From positions 1 through 33,566 of the forward strand of contig CABSCP010000046.1 in assembly GCA_902476265.1 (NCBI GenBank): 33,566 nt of DNA, written 5' to 3'. Shown here one piece after another: positions 14,878 through 23,408 of the stretch (positions are counted from its first letter, which is position 1; every line of letters begins with the position of its first letter). A program made the translations under genes and the position numbers. The DNA is from an uncultured Lachnospiraceae bacterium (GTDB taxonomy: Bacteria > Bacillota > Clostridia > Lachnospirales > Lachnospiraceae). The notes under the pieces were generated by a model. That model did not search any database and was not told where the DNA came from. It worked only from the letters and a program-made list of their open reading frames with translations.

Positions 14878-16937
14878 CATCATTTGATTATAACAGCCGT
14901 TATTTATTAAAAGATCAGAAACCCTGGTTTCCGGTTATGGGCGAGCTGCATTACAGCAGATACCGCGAAGATTTCTGGGAGGAATCCCTGCGTAAAATGA
15001 AAGCGGGGGGCGTTTCCATTGTTTCCACCTATGTGATCTGGATTCATCATGAGGAAGAGGAAGGCTGCTTTGATTTCACGGGCTGCCGGGATCTGGGCCG
15101 GTTTTTACAGCTATGTAAAAAAGTGGGGATCTATGTTTTCCTGCGCCTTGGCCCCTGGGTGCACGGAGAGGTGAGAAACGGCGGGTTTCCGGACTGGCTT
15201 TTAAAAAAGGATATGACTTTACGCAGTGACGATCCTGGGTATCTGGCATATGTGAAACGTTTCTGGCAGCAGGCATACCGGCATGCGGAAGGGATGATGC
15301 GAAAGGACGGCGGTCCTGTCATCGGCGTTCAGATTGAAAATGAATACGGCCATGTGGGAGGGCAGACCGGGGAAGCGGGGGAACAGCACATGCGCACGCT
15401 TACCGCCATGGCAAAAGAACTTGGCTTTGTGGTGCCGCTGTATACCGCCACCGGCTGGGGCGGAGCCTGCACCGGCGGTCTTCTTCCCGTGATGGGGGGC
15501 TATTGCGAAGCGCCCTGGGATCAGCGGGTGACGGAGCTGGAGGCCAATCCCAACTATGTATTCAGCCATATCCGCAATGACGCGCTGATTGCCTGCGATC
15601 ATCATGTGGAGGATGCGGTCACTTTTAACGAGGCTGATTTCCCGTTCCTGACCGCAGAGCTGGGCGGGGGAGTTCAGGTCACAAAACACAGGAGGCCGGT
15701 TGCTGAAGGCCGCGATATCGGGGCCATGTCTGTGGCAAAGCTGGGCAGCGGCGTAGCGCTGTTAGGCTACTATATGTATCATGGCGGAAGCAATCCAAAA
15801 GGAAAGCTGTCCACGCTGCAGGAGAGCAAAGCCACCGGATATTTGAATGACCTTCCGGAAATCAATTACGATTTCAACGCGCCCATCAGGCAGTATGGGC
15901 AGATATCTGATAATTACCGGGAAATCCGTATGCTGGCGTATTTTCTGCAGGATTTTGGCAGCATCCTGGCAGAGCTCCCCGCAGACATTGAACCGGATGG
16001 CGTGATGCCGGAGGATCTTACCACGCTGCGGCTGTCCTGCCGCCATGATGAGAACCGGGGATTTCTATTTTTCAATAATTACCAGAGAAGAAGGGAAATG
16101 CCGGAACACCGGGACGTGGAGCTGATCGGAAAAAGGGAAGCGGGAGATGTTCATTTTCCCGCGGTGACCATCGCCTCCGGGCAGTATGGATTTTTCCCGT
16201 ACGGAATGAAGCTGGACGATGCGGTTTTAAAATCCGCGCTGGCGGTGCCTCTGTGCCGCCTGGAAACAGAGCAGGGACATGTATTTGTCTTTTACGGCGA
16301 CTGGGAACCGCAGTTTGAGTGGGAAGGAAAAGAGCGTGCCAAAGTCCTGCATATCGGCAGGGCGCTTGCGAAAAATGCCTGCCGGGTTCATTTAGACCAG
16401 GATTATCTGATTTTTTCGGAAGGCTTTGTCTGGGAAGAGGACGGAAAACTGAAAATCACCGGAGGCAGCCACACGGTGATCAGAAGCTACCCCGAACTGA
16501 AAGAAGTGCCCGGCGGCTTTCAGGCCTGCGGACAGGAGGGAGAACTGTGGCGCTATGAAAGGCTGATTGATGAGAAGCCAGGCTGTGCAGAGTTGGTTTT
16601 GACGGAGGAAACCGGAGAAACGGCGGTTTATGAAGTGAAGATTTCTTACGGAGAACCCGGAGGCAGCAGGAAGGACGGACGGGATACCTGGCTGGTGTCA
16701 GACTACGCAGGAGAGAGCCTGGAAGTTTATCTGGACGGAGAAAAAATCGAAGATCATTTTTATACCGGACAGGAGGTATGGATCAGCCTGGGATATTTTG
16801 ATTTCCCCAAAGAGCTGCGCATTGTAGTTCATGCGCTGCATCAAAACGACAGTATTTTCCTGGAAAAACGGCCGGAAATGAAAGCCGGAAGAGCATGCCG
16901 GATCAACGGGATCAGAGTGGAAGAAGAATATGAATGA
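14874..16937 (+). CDS. Beta-galactosidase, glycoside hydrolase family 35
   Basis: 687 residues, long for a bacterial GH35 but with all catalytic parts. It begins with FPVMGELHYSRY, the substrate-pocket strand typical of the family. The acid/base is Glu157 in GVQIENEYG and the nucleophile Glu262 in FLTAELGGG. RLGPWVHGEVRNGGFPDWL is the classic conserved GH35 region. No signal peptide is present, so it acts on sugars already inside the cell. It is coupled to the GH42 gene (ATGA overlap). Two different beta-galactosidase families in one operon suggest use of a galacto-oligosaccharide mixture or of different linkages. No transporter or regulator gene is adjacent, so uptake must be encoded elsewhere. 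Confidence 0.93.
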   Translation: MTSFDYNSRYLLKDQKPWFPVMGELHYSRYREDFWEESLRKMKAGGVSIVSTYVIWIHHEEEEGCFDFTGCRDLGRFLQLCKKVGIYVFLRLGPWVHGEVRNGGFPDWLLKKDMTLRSDDPGYLAYVKRFWQQAYRHAEGMMRKDGGPVIGVQIENEYGHVGGQTGEAGEQHMRTLTAMAKELGFVVPLYTATGWGGACTGGLLPVMGGYCEAPWDQRVTELEANPNYVFSHIRNDALIACDHHVEDAVTFNEADFPFLTAELGGGVQVTKHRRPVAEGRDIGAMSVAKLGSGVALLGYYMYHGGSNPKGKLSTLQESKATGYLNDLPEINYDFNAPIRQYGQISDNYREIRMLAYFLQDFGSILAELPADIEPDGVMPEDLTTLRLSCRHDENRGFLFFNNYQRRREMPEHRDVELIGKREAGDVHFPAVTIASGQYGFFPYGMKLDDAVLKSALAVPLCRLETEQGHVFVFYGDWEPQFEWEGKERAKVLHIGRALAKNACRVHLDQDYLIFSEGFVWEEDGKLKITGGSHTVIRSYPELKEVPGGFQACGQEGELWRYERLIDEKPGCAELVLTEETGETAVYEVKISYGEPGGSRKDGRDTWLVSDYAGESLEVYLDGEKIEDHFYTGQEVWISLGYFDFPKELRIVVHALHQNDSIFLEKRPEMKAGRACRINGIRVEEEYE

Positions 16938-16940
16938 AAA

Positions 16941-17023
16941 AGTGTGCGCATTTTAGCGCACACTCGCGCCGAGCGCGATTGCCGGCGGGCAAAGCATAAG
17001 ACCTTTGTCCGCCGGCGTTTTTT
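16941..17023 (+). terminator. Double-hairpin terminator after the galactosidase operon
   Basis: A perfect 9-bp hairpin AGTGTGCGC/GCGCACACT (16941-16964) is followed by a 14-bp stem GCCGGCGGGCAAAG/CTTTGTCCGCCGGC (16981-16994 with 17003-17016) and six T. The second hairpin is the intrinsic terminator; the first directly follows the stop codon. Confidence 0.88.
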
Positions 17024-17049
17024 ACTGAAAAATGACGTTCTGCATCCGC

Positions 17050-17104
17050 TTTGAAACAATGTTTACACTTTGATGCTTTTTTCGGAGGATTTTTGTGATA
17101 AGAT
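17050..17104 (+). promoter_or_regulatory. Putative response-regulator-controlled promoter, site 1
   Basis: TTTGAAACAATGTTTACA (17050-17067) is followed 37 nt later by TAAGAT (17099-17104), with no recognisable -35 at the usual distance. A closely matching arrangement lies upstream of the lipoprotein gene at 19250-19304. Two T-rich half-sites 12 bp apart fit the direct-repeat binding mode of OmpR-family regulators. Interpreted as an activator-dependent promoter for the two-component operon that follows. Confidence 0.45.
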
Positions 17105-17186
17105 GATGGCAAAATGGAGGAAGTGCCGTCAACTTTCGGAACACAGTGGGAAACGCCGATAAACGGATACGGCACAGGCAAAAGAG

Positions 17187-17852
17187 ATGAAAATTTTAGT
17201 GATAGAGGATGACAGTTCGATTTCCGAACTGATTTGCATGAATCTGGAAGCGGCAGGATACGCGCCTTTGCCGCTGTATGACGGTCTGGAGGCGCAAAGA
17301 GTGATTCATAGCCGGGAGGGGGCGGACGCCGCTCTGGCGCTGGTGGATGTGATGCTTCCGGGGAAGGACGGATTTGCGCTGCTTGCAGATTTGCAGGAGG
17401 AGAAGATCCCGGTCATTTTCCTGACGGCGAAGGCGGACGTAATTTCCAAGGTGCACGGTCTGAAGGCCGGGGCGGAGGATTATATCGTCAAGCCCTTCGA
17501 GGTGCTGGAGCTTTTGGTGCGGATGGAGAAAGTTTTAAAAAGGACCGGACGCAGCAGAACCGAAATCAGGATTAAGGATGTGACGGTCGATTTGAAAAAG
17601 CACCGTGTGACGAAGGCGGGGAAAGAAGTGGCGCTAAAACCGATGGAGTACGAACTGCTGGTGACCCTGGCCCAGGGAAAGAACATCGCATTTTCAAGGG
17701 AAGAGCTGTTAAACCGGGTGTGGGGCACCGATTTCATGGGAGAAACGCGCACGGTAGACGTCCATGTGGGACAGCTGCGCAAAAAACTGGATTTTCATGA
17801 TGTCATTCTCACCATTCCCAAGATGGGCTACCGGCTGGAGGATCAGGAATAG
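17187..17852 (+). CDS. OmpR/PhoB-family response regulator
   Basis: 221 residues. Receiver domain 1-118 with acidic pair Glu7-Asp8/Asp9, phosphoacceptor Asp54 in LVDVMLPGKDG, Thr/Ala switch in FLTAKAD, and Lys in YIVKPFE. The C-terminal winged-helix DNA-binding domain (about 125-220) contains LKPMEYELLVTL, FSREELLNRVWG and the RTVDVHVGQLRKKL recognition helix. Cytosolic transcription regulator phosphorylated by the kinase encoded immediately downstream (no gap). The shared upstream motif at 17050 and 19250 suggests that it controls its own operon and the lipoprotein gene after it. The stimulus is unknown. Confidence 0.94.
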   Translation: MKILVIEDDSSISELICMNLEAAGYAPLPLYDGLEAQRVIHSREGADAALALVDVMLPGKDGFALLADLQEEKIPVIFLTAKADVISKVHGLKAGAEDYIVKPFEVLELLVRMEKVLKRTGRSRTEIRIKDVTVDLKKHRVTKAGKEVALKPMEYELLVTLAQGKNIAFSREELLNRVWGTDFMGETRTVDVHVGQLRKKLDFHDVILTIPKMGYRLEDQE

Positions 17853-19247
17853 ATGAAGCTATGGAAAAAACTTGCGCTGATGACCGTGACGGTGCTTTTT
17901 GTGATCACCGGAGTGTCCGGGGTTGCAGTGATTTACCATTCGGCACAGTATAATCAGAAAAAGACGCTGGAAAATTATGAACAGCAGTTAGTGTCCACTG
18001 CGCGGGCGCTGGGAAGAGAACTGGATGATACAAAACTGCTTTCCTACAGTGATACAACGCGCAGTTCTTATATTGATTTTCTGATGAAAAAATACGGAGC
18101 ATCCCAATACATTCTATTGCAGAAAAACGAGGTGGTTTACAACCGCACCCCTTTTGAACTGGCGGTGACCGGCGAAAACCGATGGAATAAAAGTGAGGCC
18201 GAAAGTGCGATCCAGCAATCCGGTCAGCGGCATATTTTGATCACGGGGAAAGCCATTCTTTCTGCCGGCGGCGGTGATTACCGTCTGGTTCTGGTGAAGG
18301 ATATTTCAGAGGTCTATGATGATATCCGGCAGCAGGCGGTTCTTTTTATGGGCTTTTATCTGATCGGCGCATTGCTGGCGGTGCTGCTGGTTTTTGTTTT
18401 TACAAGAAAAATGCTGGCCCCGCTGGGAGAACTGAAGCGGGCGGCGGAAGAGATCAGCGCCGGAAACCTGGAGCGCCGGGCGAAGGTGAGAGGCAGGGAC
18501 GAAGTGGGCATTGTGGCAGAAGCATTTAACGGCATGGCAGAGCGGATTGAGGAGCAGGTGACGGAGCTTTCGGAGGTTTCCGAACGGCGCAGACAAATGC
18601 TGGGCAGCCTGGCTCATGAAATGAAAACCCCCATGACATCCATTATCGGTTATGCGGATACACTGCTCCATGTGAAGGTGAAAGAAGAGCAGCAAAACCG
18701 GGCGCTTCTCCATATTTATGAAGAAAGCCGCCGTCTGGAACGGCTGGGCAGCAAGCTCATGAGCCTTGTGGGCATGTATGACAATGACAGTATCAGGCTG
18801 GAAGTGACGAATATGAAGGAGCTGTTTGACCGGGTGGCAGCGCTGGAGGGGTATCACCTGGCAGAAAAAAAGATCCGCCTTACGGTCAGCTGCCATATGC
18901 AGGACAGAATGCTTGTCAGAGATCTGTTTGAAAGCCTTTTGATCAACCTGATTGACAATGCCGCAAAGGCCAGCGAACCGGGGGATGAGATCCTCCTGAA
19001 GGGAGAAAATAATGTGGTTTTTGTACAGGATCATGGCTGCGGGATTCCGGCCAAAGAAGTGCAGCGTGTGACGGAAGCTTTTTATATGGTGGATAAGGCG
19101 CGTTCCAGAAAAGCGGGAGGCAGCGGACTGGGACTGGCGTTGTGTGAGCGGATCGCAGGACTGCACGGGGCGCGCCTGCAGATTGAAAGTGAACCGGGGA
19201 AAGGAACGAAGGTATCGGTTCTGTTTGAAAATGAGTTATCTGCCTGA
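17853..19247 (+). CDS. Sensor histidine kinase (HAMP, HisKA, HATPase)
   Basis: 464 residues. Membrane segments at about 7-29 and 163-184 enclose an extracytoplasmic sensor domain of about 130 residues without recognisable motif. A HAMP linker follows (about 185-237), then the dimerisation/phosphoacceptor helix with His255 in LAHEMKTPMTSI, and the ATPase domain with N-box LLINLIDNAAKAS, G1 DHGCGIP and G2 GGSGLGLAL. The ATG directly follows the TAG of the response regulator, with GGAGG 14 nt upstream, so the pair is coupled. It phosphorylates its partner in response to an envelope signal. The adjacent lipoprotein could be a signal input or output of this system. Confidence 0.94.
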   Translation: MKLWKKLALMTVTVLFVITGVSGVAVIYHSAQYNQKKTLENYEQQLVSTARALGRELDDTKLLSYSDTTRSSYIDFLMKKYGASQYILLQKNEVVYNRTPFELAVTGENRWNKSEAESAIQQSGQRHILITGKAILSAGGGDYRLVLVKDISEVYDDIRQQAVLFMGFYLIGALLAVLLVFVFTRKMLAPLGELKRAAEEISAGNLERRAKVRGRDEVGIVAEAFNGMAERIEEQVTELSEVSERRRQMLGSLAHEMKTPMTSIIGYADTLLHVKVKEEQQNRALLHIYEESRRLERLGSKLMSLVGMYDNDSIRLEVTNMKELFDRVAALEGYHLAEKKIRLTVSCHMQDRMLVRDLFESLLINLIDNAAKASEPGDEILLKGENNVVFVQDHGCGIPAKEVQRVTEAFYMVDKARSRKAGGSGLGLALCERIAGLHGARLQIESEPGKGTKVSVLFENELSA

Positions 19248-19249
19248 TG

Positions 19250-19304
19250 TTTGCAAATTGTTTACAGCCTGCTGAATACTTTTTACAGGAGAAAGGGGTA
19301 AGAT
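19250..19304 (+). promoter_or_regulatory. Putative response-regulator-controlled promoter, site 2
   Basis: TTTGCAAATTGTTTACA (19250-19266) matches the site at 17050 (TTTGAAACAATGTTTACA) apart from a 1-nt length difference, and TAAGAT (19299-19304) follows TTTACA by 38 nt against 37 nt at site 1. A further TTTACA lies at 19282. The -35 region is poor. Its location just after the kinase stop gives the lipoprotein gene a separate, co-regulated promoter. Confidence 0.45.
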
Positions 19305-19397
19305 ACGATTGTCGGCGGGAGAGAAACCCAATCAGAGATTCCGCCGGAAAAGACAGGATTTCCGGTAACAGCAGGCCGGGCAGAGAGGAGCATGGAA

Positions 19398-20840
19398 ATG
19401 AACAGAAGAAAAAGACGGGTTTTTGGAAAGGCATACGCATGGATGACAGCAGCGGCAATGGCGGCAGCGCTGGCCGGCTGCGGTGACAGTGTGCAGACAC
19501 AGGAAGAAATTGTAGTTCCCAAAGAGACACAGCAGCAGACAGCCGCCGTCCAGGAGACGGGACAGGGAGGCATCCGGGAGCAGGTACAGGCTCCGGCAGA
19601 ATGGCAGGAAAGCTTTGGAGATGACAGGATTACGGTTACGGCGGACGCTCCGGTCATCATTCCCGATGCGGAAGGCTTCCGGACAAAAAAAGTGACCAGC
19701 CGTGTTTTTACACAGGAAGACTATGATACGGTCAACCGGGTGCTTCTGGGCGGCGGTCCACTCTGGGACCGGGATCAGACAGCGATGAGCGGTTCCAACG
19801 GATTTACCAGACAGGAGATTGAAGAACGGATCACACAACTGGAAGAAGAGAAAGCGTCCGGAGTGAAGGGAAGCATCATGTACGGCGGCGAAGAAATCGA
19901 TTATGATGAGAAAATCGCTGAGTGGAAAAAAATGCTGGAAGCAGCCCCCGGTGAAATACAGGTAACGGAAATCCCGGCAATTGTAGATTATCAGGAAGGA
20001 TCCGCAGATCATTATGAAAAGAATTCCCTGTTGGGCTATGTGACGATGAACGACCAGGATTATTTTGTGGTATTAAATAATGATCTGCAGGAGGACTGGC
20101 GCTGGATCAACTTCAATGTGGACAGGAGTGATCTGAGCGGCAATTTCCTGGCGGGTCAGGAGATACAGACGGACAAAAGCGCGCTCCAGGCAAAGACCGG
20201 CGAATTCAAGGAACAGGCGCAGAAAATAATCAATGACCTGGGGCTGACGGATTTCGCTGTGGCAGGGGAAGAATTTATGGTAACGCTGAGCGGGGATGAA
20301 GAGCACAACGGAGAGATCAGCCAGGGGACCGTCGGATATGGGATTCATTTTACCCGGACCATCGACGGCATCCCCGTCACTTATACACATGCCAGCGGGA
20401 CCGCTTCCGAAGGAGACTGGTCATCATGGCCTTATGAAGGAGTGGATCTCGTCTTTGACGAAAAGGGACTGGCCTCTTTTGAATGGACGGATCCTTATCA
20501 GATCGAGGATCTGTCCGGTGAAAACGTATTTCTGCTCCCTTTTGATGATGTGATGCAGATTGCCAGGGAAATGTTCCTGAAAAAATACAATGATTTTTAT
20601 AAGGAAACGGGATGGGAAGTGAATTTTAACATCGATGAAGTCCGTCTGGGCTATATGCGCGTGATGGAAAAAGGAAATCCGACGGAAGGGACGATGGTGC
20701 CCGTTTGGGATTTCTTCGGTAGCCAGACTGCGAAAAACCCCGATGGAGAGGAAAATATGATCACTCACGGATCGTATGAAAGCTGGCTCACAATCAACGC
20801 GATGGACGGAACCATTGTGGACAGGGAACTGGGGTATTAA
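19398..20840 (+). CDS. Secreted lipoprotein of unknown function next to a two-component system
   Basis: 480 residues with a lipoprotein signal peptide: basic start MNRRKRR, hydrophobic stretch 12-26 and lipobox ALAGC with acylated Cys28. The mature protein is hydrophilic, begins with a Gln/Thr/Glu-rich linker (30-70) and has no membrane segment, so it is probably anchored outside the membrane. Later parts contain the repeated themes VDLVFDEKGLASFEWTDP and YLTINAMDGTIVD-like strands, reminiscent of PepSY-like or YcdB-like domains, but I do not assign a family. ATG at 19398 is preferred over 19392 because GGAG is spaced 8 nt from it. It probably belongs to the regulon of the upstream regulator through the shared promoter motif. 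Confidence 0.8.
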   Translation: MNRRKRRVFGKAYAWMTAAAMAAALAGCGDSVQTQEEIVVPKETQQQTAAVQETGQGGIREQVQAPAEWQESFGDDRITVTADAPVIIPDAEGFRTKKVTSRVFTQEDYDTVNRVLLGGGPLWDRDQTAMSGSNGFTRQEIEERITQLEEEKASGVKGSIMYGGEEIDYDEKIAEWKKMLEAAPGEIQVTEIPAIVDYQEGSADHYEKNSLLGYVTMNDQDYFVVLNNDLQEDWRWINFNVDRSDLSGNFLAGQEIQTDKSALQAKTGEFKEQAQKIINDLGLTDFAVAGEEFMVTLSGDEEHNGEISQGTVGYGIHFTRTIDGIPVTYTHASGTASEGDWSSWPYEGVDLVFDEKGLASFEWTDPYQIEDLSGENVFLLPFDDVMQIAREMFLKKYNDFYKETGWEVNFNIDEVRLGYMRVMEKGNPTEGTMVPVWDFFGSQTAKNPDGEENMITHGSYESWLTINAMDGTIVDRELGY

Positions 20841-20874
20841 ACAGAGACTCATTGAGAAAAGTAAGTTGAAACCA

Positions 20875-20932
20875 GCGCCGGCATGCTCAGAAAACCGGCG
20901 CCGGATTTTCATGTCCGCAAACCCGGCGCCGG
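20875..20932 (+). terminator. Possible terminator with three GC-rich palindromic units
   Basis: GCGCCGG (20875-20881) pairs with CCGGCGC (20895-20901), followed by CGGATTTTC, a weak intrinsic terminator for the lipoprotein gene. The palindrome CCGGCGCCGG occurs at 20895-20904 and again at 20923-20932, so alternative pairings between the units are possible. Confidence 0.5.
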
Positions 20933-20987
20933 AAATTCGCCCCTTCATAATCGGGTCGAAATTAGTACCATTTAAGGTATCACCTCG

Positions 20988-21016
20988 TTGAAGGAACTGA
21001 ATAAATGTGATATGCT
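20988..21016 (+). promoter_or_regulatory. Sigma-A promoter for the zinc-ribbon protein gene
   Basis: TTGAAG (20988-20993), 17-nt spacer, TATGCT (21011-21016), 45 nt before the ATG. An imperfect dyad TACC-ATTTAA-GGTA (about 20967-20980) lies just upstream and could be an operator. Confidence 0.55.
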
Positions 21017-21060
21017 GATAGAGTACAATAAAGTATGAAGCAAAAGGGGAGGTAGAAAAG

Positions 21061-22254
21061 ATGGCGCTTATAAAATGTCGGGAATGCGGGAAAGAGATTT
21101 CAGATAAGTCGGATGCATGCATTTACTGTGGCTGCCCTGTACAGGAAGGGGAAGTCAAAGACCGGAAAAATGAAAAATCCGAAAATGTAACACAGGATGC
21201 CGGAAAACAAAAGCCGGATAAAAATCGGAAGAAATTGATATTCATAATAGGGGGATGCCTGGCAGTTCTTTTAGCAGCAGTCTGTTACTATAAGTTTATC
21301 TATAGAGGGACATTTGAAATCGCGCAGTCAAATGATACCATCGAGTTGGGTGCATCCGCTGAATTAACTGACTTTTTAGAGTTTGATCCGAAAAATATCA
21401 TTGAGGTCAATATGATAAATGATAATGATTTCAGCACATCGAAAGTCGGGGATTATTCTGTCCTGTTCGGGGTAAAAAATAAAAGAGGGTATATACAGGA
21501 GAAAAGTTTTATATTCCACGTTGTCGATACGGTTGCCCCTGAACTGACAGTTGCCAAAGATACCGTATATGTTGCAAAAGGCAGCGAGTATAATCCTGCC
21601 GATAATGCTGAGGCGACAGACAAAAGTGACTGTACGATAGAGGTAAGCGGTACTTTTGATCTGGACCAGGAAGGAACCTATGATATTTCATTTGTCGCCA
21701 GGGATGCGAGCGGAAATCTGTCCGAAACAAAAAGTATGAAGCTGATTGTGGAAGACAGGGATGACTGCATATTCAGAAATGCGAAATTTGGTGACAGTGC
21801 AGAAATGGTGAAGCGGTATGAAACAGGGGAATTTGATGGTGAAATAAGCGGTGTCAATACCTCTGTTGGTTATTATGATGTTGTGGAAAATATCGAATCA
21901 TACATTATGTATTACTTTAATTCCCAGGATGAGCTGTATAATATTACGGTCATGTTTTTAGATTCACATACGGATTATGAGGTCTATCTCAGAGAATATC
22001 AGGATTTGGGAGAGAAATTGGTCGGTTTATATGGCGATCCAACAGCAAGCGAGAAAGCAAAAGAAAGTCTGTACAGCTATTGCGCAAATGAAGCGGAAGC
22101 ATTAAAGCTTGGACAGGTAAAATACAGGACCCTGTGGGAAACTGATACAGAAGATATCCGGTTATACTTGGGCAATGACAATTTTAAGATTGACTTTGCA
22201 CTGATTTATGAATCAAAGGTATTTCAGGAGACCCCTGAGGGAGCAATTAATTAA
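21061..22254 (+). CDS. Zinc-ribbon, membrane-anchored protein with Ig-like (DUF5011-type) domain
   Basis: 397 residues. An N-terminal zinc ribbon (CREC at 6-9 and CIYC at 20-23) faces the cytosol. A charged linker leads to one membrane helix (about 59-80), so the rest is outside. The extracytoplasmic part carries an Ig-like beta domain at about 155-235 with DTVAPELTV, YNPADNAEATDKSD and YDISFVARDASGNLSETKS, the pattern of DUF5011/HYR-type domains. The C-terminal 160 residues (from about 240) are unassigned. GGGGAGG stands 9 nt before the ATG. It has its own promoter and terminator. Function is unknown; zinc-ribbon single-pass proteins of this form are common in Lachnospiraceae. Confidence 0.8.
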   Translation: MALIKCRECGKEISDKSDACIYCGCPVQEGEVKDRKNEKSENVTQDAGKQKPDKNRKKLIFIIGGCLAVLLAAVCYYKFIYRGTFEIAQSNDTIELGASAELTDFLEFDPKNIIEVNMINDNDFSTSKVGDYSVLFGVKNKRGYIQEKSFIFHVVDTVAPELTVAKDTVYVAKGSEYNPADNAEATDKSDCTIEVSGTFDLDQEGTYDISFVARDASGNLSETKSMKLIVEDRDDCIFRNAKFGDSAEMVKRYETGEFDGEISGVNTSVGYYDVVENIESYIMYYFNSQDELYNITVMFLDSHTDYEVYLREYQDLGEKLVGLYGDPTASEKAKESLYSYCANEAEALKLGQVKYRTLWETDTEDIRLYLGNDNFKIDFALIYESKVFQETPEGAIN

Positions 22255-22273
22255 TCTATGACAGGAATAAAAA

Positions 22274-22306
22274 CAGAGCGGGCCAATAACCCGCTCTGCG
22301 ATATTT
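22274..22306. terminator. Bidirectional terminator between convergent genes
   Basis: Perfect 9-bp stem CAGAGCGGG/CCCGCTCTG (22274-22282 with 22290-22298). On the minus strand it is followed by TTTTTATT, ending the rubrerythrin transcript; on the plus strand by CGATATTTTT. Confidence 0.85.
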
Positions 22307-22312
22307 TTGATC

Positions 22313-22861
22313 TTATTTATTTTCGCCGAAGTATCTTGCCAGCAGGCCTTCAAATGCCTTGCCGTGACGAGCTTCATCCCTTGCCATTTCATGAACGGTG
22401 TCATGGATTGCATCCAGATTCAGGGCTTTCGCTCTCTTCGCCAGATCGAATTTGCCTGCGGTTGCGCCGTTCTCAGCGTCAACTCTCATTTCCAGGTTCT
22501 TCTTTGTGGAGTCGGTTACAACTTCACCCAGCAGTTCTGCGAATTTAGCAGCATGTTCTGCTTCTTCGTAAGCAGCTTTTTCCCAGTACAGGCCGATTTC
22601 AGGATAGCCTTCTCTGTGAGCAACTCTGGACATTGCAAGATACATGCCAACTTCGGAGCACTCGCCTTCAAAGTTTGCTCTTAAATCCATGATGATGTCT
22701 TCGGGAGCGCCTTTCGCTACGCCTACAACGTGCTCGGCAGCCCATTCTCTTGCGCCTGTCTGTGCTGTAAATTTCTCAGCGGGAGCCTTACAAATAGGGC
22801 AGAACTCCGGAGCTGCATCACCTTCATGAACATAACCACATACCTGACATACAAATTTCAT
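22313..22861 (-). CDS. Reverse rubrerythrin (NADH-dependent peroxide reductase type)
   Basis: 182 residues. A rubredoxin-type iron site lies at the N-terminus (Cys5, Cys8, Cys21, Cys24: CQVCG and CPICK), before a four-helix ferritin-like domain (about 40-180) with EGECSEVGMYLAMSRVA, EKAAYEEAEHAAKF and EMARDEARHGKAF carrying the diiron ligands. This order, the reverse of classical rubrerythrin, identifies reverse rubrerythrin, which in Clostridium reduces H2O2 and oxygen with electrons from NADH in the cytosol. AAAAGGAGAT precedes the ATG. It lies 96 nt downstream of the perR gene on the same strand, so it is probably induced by peroxide through PerR. Confidence 0.93.
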   Translation of the reverse strand: MKFVCQVCGYVHEGDAAPEFCPICKAPAEKFTAQTGAREWAAEHVVGVAKGAPEDIIMDLRANFEGECSEVGMYLAMSRVAHREGYPEIGLYWEKAAYEEAEHAAKFAELLGEVVTDSTKKNLEMRVDAENGATAGKFDLAKRAKALNLDAIHDTVHEMARDEARHGKAFEGLLARYFGENK

Positions 22862-22957
22862 AACTTTAATCTCCTTTTCACATTTAAAATTTTTGTTGGT
22901 TGGAACTGTGCAACGGCACAGCTGTTATATTTACTGGTCGCCCAGCAGTTGATAAGT

Positions 22958-23356
22958 TTAATTTGCCTTTTTCCTGCGGCAGCTGCTGCAGGAACCGTAA
23001 AAGTAAGTGACATGGCCCTGGATCAGATTGCCGTTGACATCCCTGCCGGACAGTTCGTCGACTGCCGTAAAGGAATCCATATCAAGGTCGGAGACACTGC
23101 CGCATTCTGTACATATGAAGTGCAGATGGGGGCTGGTATCGGCATCAAAGTGATCTATGCCATCTCCCAGTCTCAGTCTTGCGATTTCACCGAGATCGGC
23201 CAGAAGAGTGAGATTCCTGTAAACGGTACCGAGACTGATATTCGGGAACTCATTTCTGACAGCGCTGTAAACGATATCAGCTGTCGGGTGATCCTTGCGG
23301 GTCATGAGAAAGCTTCTGATCGCCTCTCTCTGACGGCTGCGTTTTAAAGCTGGCAT
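22958..23356 (-). CDS. perR: Fur-family peroxide-responsive repressor (PerR-like)
   Basis: 132 residues. N-terminal winged helix (1-75) with SLGTVYRNLTLLADLGEI, the Fur-family recognition helix. The C-terminal metal/dimer domain has His69, His77 and His79 (SPHLHFIC) and two structural zinc pairs, Cys82/85 and Cys123/126. Asp90, five residues after the second Cys, is the residue that distinguishes PerR from most Fur proteins (Glu there), which supports PerR. In the family, metal-catalysed histidine oxidation by H2O2 releases DNA. An earlier ATG exists 7 codons upstream, but AAGGAG is spaced 7 nt from the ATG at 23356. It precedes reverse rubrerythrin on the same strand and carries a Fur-type operator at its own promoter. 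Confidence 0.88.
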   Translation of the reverse strand: MPALKRSRQREAIRSFLMTRKDHPTADIVYSAVRNEFPNISLGTVYRNLTLLADLGEIARLRLGDGIDHFDADTSPHLHFICTECGSVSDLDMDSFTAVDELSGRDVNGNLIQGHVTYFYGSCSSCRRKKAN

Positions 23357-23370
23357 ACTCAACTCCTTTC

Positions 23371-23400
23371 TTATCAAAATTGATAATCGTTATTGTTATC
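23371..23400 (-). promoter_or_regulatory. Fur/PerR-type operator for perR
   Basis: Overlapping dyads: TTATCAAAATTGATAA (23371-23386, perfect 6-bp arms) and GATAATCGTTATTGTTATC (23382-23400), which matches the 19-bp Fur box at 15 positions by eye. It lies just downstream of the -10 box, at the predicted transcription start, where binding would block transcription. This indicates autoregulation. Confidence 0.75.
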
Positions 23401-23408
23401 ATGATTGC

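Noticed and set aside
18306..19166. 286-codon minus-strand open frame opposite the histidine kinase
   Set aside because: Shadow of a clear kinase gene; composition typical of antisense translation.
22904..22930. Small palindrome CTGTGC-aacg-GCACAG between perR and rubrerythrin as a terminator
   Set aside because: Only six pairs and no immediate T-run on the minus strand; at most a weak attenuator or processing site.
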